Shown here in pieces: positions 57,692-64,000 of a stretch of 64,000 nucleotides of DNA. Under the pieces are notes generated by a model, which saw nothing but the letters and a program-made list of their open reading frames with translations, did no database searches and was not told the DNA's origin. The translations under genes and the position numbers were made by a program. The first letter of the stretch is position 1. Every line of letters begins with the position of its first letter. The DNA is from Nemertoderma westbladi (lineage: Eukaryota; Xenacoelomorpha; Nemertodermatida; Nemertodermatidae): the NCBI GenBank assembly GCA_032718475.1, contig JAUCBJ010001582.1, positions 1 through 64,000 on the forward strand, written 5' to 3'.

Positions 57692-58927
57692 ATGTCCTGT
57701 CCGAGTTTCTCACTGCCTTCGAACTCCGGTTTTCTAATATCCCGGTCGATTTTCGCGCATATTTGCGTTGAAAATTCATCGTTTACAAAATCCTTTATTT
57801 GGGAATATTTAGCAAATGATGTGGAGTTTTTAGAGGAATTTGTGGCGGCGAATTGTTCAGCCGGACAGATAACAGCTTGGCTACAGAAACTTCTTACTCC
57901 CAACATAGGAAACGGTGATGGTAGCACAACTATAAGCTCTGAAATTACCCCTATCAGCAATTCGTGTTCAACTACTGGATTTATCTCCTCGGCGGAAGAA
58001 AGTGTGTCAGTGTCGTACCCGGATACCGGTAGACAATATCAGCAACAACATCACCAGACCCCAGACTGTCTGGATTCCGCACATTCTAGTTTCATTGGAC
58101 CTACCCGTACGGGTGCAATCAATACTTCCCGATGGCGGCAGAGGAAACTATCGATTGCAACGCTGATGTCACGCCGTAGACAGATGAGAGGTTGGAATGG
58201 CAGGATAGTGTCAGATCCGATGAGTTCACGAAACAATCAGAACATTGGCAATCTCGTTATGCCTACCCACCATAGGTTAAATGGAAGTAGTGGTACTGGT
58301 GCTACTGATGATATAGTTAATGATGTTGTTTGTAAAACTGAAGATGAATCTTGTTGCAGTGAAACTCAGATAACAAGTATCTCTACATCAGCGAGCGCAA
58401 CTGCTGTAGAGTATAATAGTGGCCATATTGAGGCAGACGAGTTGTTTTCAACTACAGACATTATTTCAAATACTCCTGCCCAAAATGATAGCGAATTCGA
58501 TGATGAACTCTCAACTGACTACATTCCACGCCTTGCTGACTCGTCTACGATTGACGTACGTGATAATGTAGTTATAGCAACTCCTCCAGTAGTCTCATCA
58601 CAACCCAGAAATTCTAGAATCAAACAGTTTAGCGGTGGCGGCATTAGGCCTACAACATACCGGTGTCCTTGTTGCCATAAAGAGCCGATCCCCCGCTCCC
58701 GCTACCACGACCACCTACAATCCCACTTCGTACTTTTCACATGCGTCGAGCACGGATTCAATAACCATCGCAGACACGACGCACGAAAACATATTGATCG
58801 CTACTCATTAACTTCTGGTTGCCGTCAGATGAAACGCACTGAGCTGAGCAGCAAATGTCTCGATTGTAATGTTGATATGAACTACAGAGATGCTTTGAAC
58901 CACATTTGTGTTGTGCGTAGGGTATGA
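57692..58927 (+). CDS. Unrecognised zinc-finger protein
   Basis: 411 aa; no ortholog recognised. The N-terminus contains WEYLANDVEFLEEFVAANCS and ITAWLQKLL, reminiscent of the short N-terminal motif of PDE11/PDE5-type proteins, but no GAF or PDE domain follows. The middle is Ser/Thr-rich and acidic, with a basic patch RWRQRKLSIATLMSRRRQMR. The C-terminal 90 residues have Cys/His pairs: CPCCHKE then HDHLQSH, CVEHGFNNHRRHDARKH, and CLDCNVD then ALNHIC, likely two or three C2H2/C2HC fingers. The frame ends GTAGG|GTATGA, where the TGA could lie in an intron, so a further exon is possible. Confidence 0.7.
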   Translation: MSCPSFSLPSNSGFLISRSIFAHICVENSSFTKSFIWEYLANDVEFLEEFVAANCSAGQITAWLQKLLTPNIGNGDGSTTISSEITPISNSCSTTGFISSAEESVSVSYPDTGRQYQQQHHQTPDCLDSAHSSFIGPTRTGAINTSRWRQRKLSIATLMSRRRQMRGWNGRIVSDPMSSRNNQNIGNLVMPTHHRLNGSSGTGATDDIVNDVVCKTEDESCCSETQITSISTSASATAVEYNSGHIEADELFSTTDIISNTPAQNDSEFDDELSTDYIPRLADSSTIDVRDNVVIATPPVVSSQPRNSRIKQFSGGGIRPTTYRCPCCHKEPIPRSRYHDHLQSHFVLFTCVEHGFNNHRRHDARKHIDRYSLTSGCRQMKRTELSSKCLDCNVDMNYRDALNHICVVRRV

Positions 58928-58929
58928 AA

Positions 58930-59330
58930 TATACATTAACTTTAAGTAGTTAAGGCTTTCAAATTCTTTTTCTATTTCATCTAGAGCAGATATTTATTAA
59001 GATTCAAAATATGAAAACCGTTTAGCAAGATCTGTCTTACTTCTCGAGTTATGGATGTCTGTCTGTTTTACTGTCGGTCTGTCCGCAGTATGTCTCCAAA
59101 ATAATAGAAAGCATACTATCTGTCTGAAAAATTTCTTATATGGGTATTCTTGGTCCGTGACTTCATTTCTGATGTCAGTATTCAAATTTCATCGTCTTTT
59201 GTGTCTGCATGCATGATAGTCTGTCCGTCCAAATATAACCGACAGCCAAACAGACAATTTGGAAGTCATCAAATCTGACACTCGAAATTAAGTCTGCGAC
59301 CAGGCAAATCCCTATAGCTATACTTTTAGC
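58930..59330. other. Gene-free stretch with TCTGTC-rich segment
   Basis: No ORF with support; repeated TCTGTCTG and GTCCG stretches near 59050-59225. Confidence 0.4.
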
Positions 59331-59424
59331 GGGTGTAAACGTCATGCCCAAAACCCATGCCCAAATAAAACCCATAACCCATGCCCAAAACACAACCCAT
59401 GCCCAAAACCCATCGTTTACACCC
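59331..59424. mobile_element. 94-bp miniature element with 11-bp TIRs and 9-bp target duplication
   Basis: GGGTGTAAACG (59331-59341) is mirrored by CGTTTACACCC (59414-59424). Both ends are flanked by ACTTTTAGC (59322-59330 and 59425-59433). The interior is a short tandem of CATGCCCAAAACC. A 9-bp duplication is typical of Mutator-like elements; the assignment is inference. Confidence 0.85.
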
Positions 59425-59845
59425 ACTTTTAGCTGGTGGTGTGCCCGTTTCTTATATTTGAATCTAGATTTTATTTAAAGTGAAATCTGAGCTCAGAAAT
59501 GAAATCAGCGAGTTAGGTACTTGGCATGGTACTGCAGTACTGCCTATTATAGGTCAGCCGCCAAGTCAACAAGCACTATGCACGATGGAATGGCCTGTTT
59601 ATAGTAGGCCATGGTAAAAACATAACCTAACAGTAAAGATAACAGTAACCCCTATAAACCCCTATAGCAAAAAAGGTACTATTAATAAGGCACTTATTTT
59701 TCCAACACTAAAAAAATCATGTTCACTAAATTTAACTATTTTCACTAAAAGTAATCAATTATCATTAAAATTAATCAATTATCACTAAAATTAATTCATT
59801 TTCCACCCAATTAAATTAATTCGTTACAGAGGTAGGCTTTTATAA

Positions 59846-60010
59846 CCAAAACAATAAACAGTGTTGTTACCGATTAGGGGAAAGGAGCAGGTTACCGATT
59901 TAGGCTTTTATAACCATCAATCAATCAAATGATATATATTTATATAGCGCTAAAAACTTAAATTTAAATTTAGACTCTAAGCGCTGCAACTTTCGAGAAC
60001 AATGACATTA
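59846..60010. repeat. Dispersed short repeats
   Basis: An inverted copy of the TTTATTGTTTTGGTTA motif (TAACCAAAACAATAAAC, with GGAAAGGAGCAGGTTACC) is followed by a CAATCAATCAAAT...TATATAGCGC and AAGCGCTGCAAC unit of a type common as interspersed repeats in invertebrates. Confidence 0.6.
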
Positions 60011-60424
60011 CATAACGTAGTTAATTAAAAAATAAAAATACTAAAACGAAGCAAGGCTAAAGTCTAAAAATAAGTAAAAATAATGTAGTTAATTAAAATT
60101 GGCTTGGAAACGCTTTATCGATTCGCTATTGATCATTTTATAGTTTTTTGCACAAGAAAGACACAAAAATCGTTTTTCGGGGATCATAAAACAGTAACAG
60201 TTAGGTCTATGAAAAATTACAGCAAGGAACGCTTTTTAAGTTTGTTAGTTAATTCTGACTGGGAACCCTGTTTTAAGGCCGCTGACATTAACCTTGCGTA
60301 CACTGTTTTTAAAGATATATATTTGTATATTATATATATATTATTGTATATATTCTATTATATATTTGTATGCTATGTAAATGATATGATAAGTAGTATA
60401 GATCCCGATTTTAAACTCATTTTT

Positions 60425-60530
60425 AGGGATGTCCCGGAATCGATATTTTGATTCCGGCCGGAACCGGAACCGGAATTCAACATGCCGGAATATTCCGGCC
60501 GGAACCGGAATTTTGTATAATTATTGAAAT
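60425..60530. repeat. CCGGAACCGG-rich hAT-like terminal remnant
   Basis: TTAGGGATGTCCCGGAATCG followed by repeated ATTCCGGCCGGAACCGGAA. It resembles the AGGGATGCAACAG/CCGGAGCC block at 15907-15995. Only one end is visible. Confidence 0.35.
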
Positions 60531-60971
60531 ACACTAAATGACCCATGAAACTTTATATTTTTTTGTGAAATAAATGAATTTTTTAATTTCTAAAGCCAAG
60601 TTTACTAGAGATCAATCAGCACCTATGGGCAATTAAAGTGGGTGAAGTGGAGAGCGGCCTGGCGCCCGTTATGGCCTTTTATGGGACGGGAAGTACCCCC
60701 ATACTCCGGCCTTAAACGACATGGAATTCATTTTTGAGAGTAATCAGCTGTTATTTGCGTCGAATTTCTCCTGGAGAGGGATGAATTTTTATTGCGTCCA
60801 ATTTTCCCCCCTATCTGAAATAATAATAATAATTCCATCTACAATAATCAACTCATGACTTATGGCATGCTGAAGGCCTGTGATTGGTTACTTTGAGTAG
60901 AAATATGTAGTAAAAGTGAGACGCATCTTATATATTTTAGCAAATGACTTAATTATGGTAATAATGGTTTA

Positions 60972-62595
60972 ATTACTGCTCTAAATAATCGGACCTTAAG
61001 TTTCCGATTAATTCTCGGTGATTTCCAAATCCTGGAAAGCCTATTCAAGGCTGCCCATGCCTTTCCCTTACGTATTCGAAGGTCCTCAACTGACTTCCGG
61101 ATCCATGATCCCAGGTAACAGAAGTCGTCCACATGCTCAAGCATACCATCCTTTGAGCTTATGCTCATCCGGTCAGAGACTTGCTGAGGATTTTCAAAGT
61201 TAACTGTCAAAATTTTGGTCTTTCTGGAGTTAATAAAAAGACCAACACTAGAAGCAGCATGTTCTAATGAGCTGAGGAGCCGTTGGGCTCCCTCTAGTGA
61301 TTCTGAGAGTATCCCTAAGTCATCAGCAAAGTCTAGATCAGTTAGGTACTTGGCAGGATTTCCTCGACTTCTGGAACCAGTAGGCGGAGTTATCATCACC
61401 CCATCATCATTATGATAATCTAAGGACATGCGTAGAACATAGTCAACCACAATTATGAACAAGAATGGTGCAAGTGTGTCTCCCTGGAGGACGCCCCATA
61501 ACACTTCAAATGTCAACAGTAGACACAAATGTTGTCGAACCATCGTATACTGATCTGATTGCTGCAATAATTTCATCAGGAATCCCATATAATGAAAGTA
61601 TGCTGAACATACGTGAGCGAGAGACTGTATCAAATGTCAACAGTAGACACAAATGTTGTCGAACCATCGTATACTGATCTGATTGCTGCAATAATTTCAT
61701 CAGGAATCCCATATAATGAAAGTATGCTGAACATACGTGAGCGAGAGACTGAATCAAAGGCCTTGAAGAAGTCAACAAAGATAACAGCCAGATGCCTGTC
61801 TTTATTTTTTGATAACTCTTCAATTATCCTTCTAAGTGCCAAAATGGGCTCCATGGTCCCACGACCTTTACGGAACCCATTCTGATTTCCACGGAGCAGT
61901 CTCTCCATGGGATCCCTGATGCGATTTAATAAAATTCTATTGTATAGCTTTGCAGCAATCGAGATCAATGTGATTCCCCGAAAAGAACCATAGACTGTTA
62001 GGTTGCCCTTCTTGGGAACTGGCACCAACTTATTTGTTTTCATTTCTTGTGGGACTCTTGTTGTTCGGTACATGTCTACTATGATGGGATAGATGAGCTT
62101 TAAACACTCAGGTATTTTAAAGACCTCAGGGGGAACACCATCTACTCCACTGGCACGATTGGTCTTAATGCTCTTTGCAGCAGCCTTCATTTATGCAAAG
62201 GAGATATCGCCAATGGGAATATCTGGGAGTACAGACTCAGACACTTTTACTTCTATAAAGTTATCAGGCAATACCCTGTCATTATTGAGGAGCTTTACAA
62301 AGTGGGCCTTCCAACCATTGAGGCGATCGGCTGATGATTCAGCCTTAACCTTGGTGCTTGGTTGGCTTTTCCGCCCAGTAAGCAAGTTGATCAATTTCCA
62401 TGCCTGGGATGATTGCCTGCTGTCCTCAGCATCATTGATGGCATCAACCTGTTGGTTTATTAGCCCCTTTAGATTAACAGAGTACTGCCTATTCAGGGAC
62501 CTAGATGCAGCCTTAACTGCATTCTTGGCCGTTGTAGTCTGTTTGAGTCGGGACTCTTTCTGGCCTTATAGAGGTCATTTCGGCACTTCTGAATT
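60972..62595 (-). pseudogene. RTE-like retrotransposon, rearranged (copy 2)
   Basis: Over 90 percent identical to copy 1 but lacking the C-terminal quarter (it stops at the position equivalent to 39061). It carries an internal duplication of about 117 bp (61509-61627 against 61636-61750) that repeats the SRMFSILSLYGIPDEIIAAI block and breaks the frame. A stop interrupts the region near 62190. FADDLGILSES is present, but the element is dead. Confidence 0.9.
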
Positions 62596-62699
62596 TTGTT
62601 GTCAGTCTAGGGGGGCCCTTTTCCTGTTTCGAGGATATACAGTTGGGAAATATATAGAGTTGGGAAAGTGTTATCAATTTCCATCCAGTAATATTTAAC

Positions 62700-63372
62700 G
62701 GCATCAATGGTGACACAGTGCTCCAAGCAACACGCCGCACACATGGCTCAGCCGGCCCCTCTGGAGCCGATGCCGAGGCATGGCGGCGTATGTTGACGGC
62801 GTTCGAGAACACATCGGTTGCCCAGGAATGCTGTTGCAATGGATGCATTCAATGCTGGTCGTCTGATACCACTGGACAAATCCCCTGGGGTACGTCCCAT
62901 AGGAGTTGGGGAATGTTTGAGAAGAATCATAGGTAAATCAATTATGTCTTGTATCATGGCCGACCTCGAGGAGCTAGGCGGCAACACGCAGCTGTGTCTT
63001 GGGCCACTCGCGGGGATCGATCATGCCATACATTCGTTACGAGATTGTTATGATACAAATGACTGTGAGGCTATACTACTCCTAGATGCTACAAATGCCT
63101 TTAACGCCCTGAACAGATCATTAACATTGCATAATGTGCAGGTAATTTGCCCCACTTTGGCAACAGTTCTTATAAACACCTATCGTAATCCAGTACGCAT
63201 GTTTGTTGAAGGTGAAACAATTTGGTCATATGAAGGAACCATACAGGGGGACCCTTTGGCCCTCGCCATATACGCCATAGGAATACTTCCAATGATCAAA
63301 CGCCTAAATACAGCCAGCAGTACCCATCCCGTTGAGGTGTCAGCACTACCAATAGCTCAGACAATCTTGTAA
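62700..63372 (+). pseudogene. Reverse-transcriptase fragment of another clade
   Basis: TRRTHGSAGPSGADAEAWRR (62730 on) is followed, after a frameshift, by AGRLIPLDKSPGVRPIGVGE, LRRIIGKSIMSCIM, LLLDATNAFNALNRSLTLHN, CPTLATVLINTYRNPVRMFV and YEGTIQGDPLALAIYAIGIL. These are RT blocks 2-4 with the first catalytic Asp in LLLDATNAFN. The expected following YADD box is not found. Clade not assigned. It abuts RTE copy 2. Confidence 0.8.
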
Positions 63373-63667
63373 ACTCCAGAATTCCAGTGCATGTTGGCGA
63401 TCATATGGAGGTTTGCTTGTGTGTAAGAATAGCAGTGCGATTTCAGAGAAATGGTATAGGGCAGAGCGGAAAGGGAACTACTTTCTTTGCCAGTGAGGGA
63501 AAGGCCATCTCACAGCCATCAGACTTCAATGACTGTTACGAACATTCTCTCAAGTTATCACAGCCTCTGCAACTGCTAATACCTGGGGGTGATCCCCCTC
63601 GCCGGTCCCAGATTACTATTCTTACTATAGGTACATACAATAGTCCTACAGTAATGTGCTACTACTA

Positions 63668-63955
63668 CTAGGTCGAGCGAACTCGGACATTGGAAATGAG
63701 ATCATTCCAGGCTTCCCGATTCTCCATAGTTGTCGCAATTTCGTTTCTCCCCAGTTCAGTATCCCTTTCAAGTTGATCTATATATGTTATGGCCGGTCGT
63801 CCACGACTACGCTTTCCATGAGTTGGTTGCCAGAAAAGTAGATCTGGTATGACCTCGTCTTTACTTCGCCAGCAGTGCCCACTGAATCTTAATCTGCGTT
63901 CACGGAGGGTGGTTGATGCAGGTGGTATTGTACCATAAAGCTCGGTGTTTGTCAT
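63668..63955 (-). pseudogene. RTE-like retrotransposon C-terminal fragment (second subfamily)
   Basis: RERRLRFSGHCWRSKDEVIP, DLLFWQPTHGKRSRGRPAIT and YIDQLERDTELGRNE are the C-terminal signature of another RTE-like lineage, diverged from copies 1-3. It continues toward the window edge. Confidence 0.82.
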
Positions 63956-64000
63956 GTGTTGTCTCCAGCTGATCTTTAGGGCTGCCCTTAGTAGTCTTGT

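Overview
The window is nuclear DNA of an invertebrate animal. The evidence is spliced genes with GT/AG introns, metazoan-specific proteins (BICD-related dynein adaptor, NRBP pseudokinase, LGN/Pins, TSSK kinase, PSMD5), CR1-like and RTE-like non-LTR retrotransposons, a tRNA-derived SINE, many small inverted-repeat elements and a very high minisatellite load. A marine invertebrate is likely. I cannot resolve the phylum from sequence alone.

Layout. 0-2 kb: a 120-bp satellite. 4-19.5 kb, minus strand: an eight-exon BICDR/BICDL-like gene (515-aa model). Its second intron (11 kb) contains the complete two-exon NRBP1 gene on the plus strand plus several arrays. 19.9-21.4 kb: a long-arm inverted-repeat element and a CR1-like 3' fragment between the diverging 5' ends of the BICDR and LGN/Pins genes. 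21.7-28.1 kb, plus strand: a four-exon LGN/Pins (GPSM) gene, 606 aa, with TPRs and four GoLoco motifs. 28-44 kb: gene-poor; retrotransposon pieces, a foldback-like element at 30-33 kb, a 1.8-kb 33-bp minisatellite, an RTE-like element with a long RT frame, and a nested transposon cluster with a SINE. 44-45.4 kb: a WW-domain protein with two UBA/CUE-like segments. 49-50 kb, minus: an intronless TSSK-like kinase with a palindromic element just upstream. 52.5-54 kb: an intronless PSMD5 gene. 57.7-58.9 kb: an unrecognised zinc-finger protein. 59-64 kb: small MITEs, a rearranged second RTE copy and other RT fragments.

The genes do not form an operon or a shared pathway. BICDR (dynein/dynactin cargo adaptor) and LGN/Pins (Galpha-NuMA-dynein spindle orientation) both bear on dynein, but I infer no functional cluster from that.

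The most striking observation concerns splice sites. At three of the eleven introns I can define, the tandem array beside the exon is built from units that each contain the last exon bases plus the 5' splice donor: LGN exon 3 (42-bp unit, about 37 copies, each with CAG|GTAAGT), BICDR exon C (about 15 copies) and BICDR exon E (3 copies). In NRBP1 a 38-bp array repeats pyrimidine-tract-like sequence up to the real acceptor. In LGN the unit is a multiple of three and open, so the first three extra donors would add 14-residue modules carrying the GoLoco D-Q-R triad. I know of no described system of this kind. The alternatives (passive minisatellite birth, or assembly effects) are testable.
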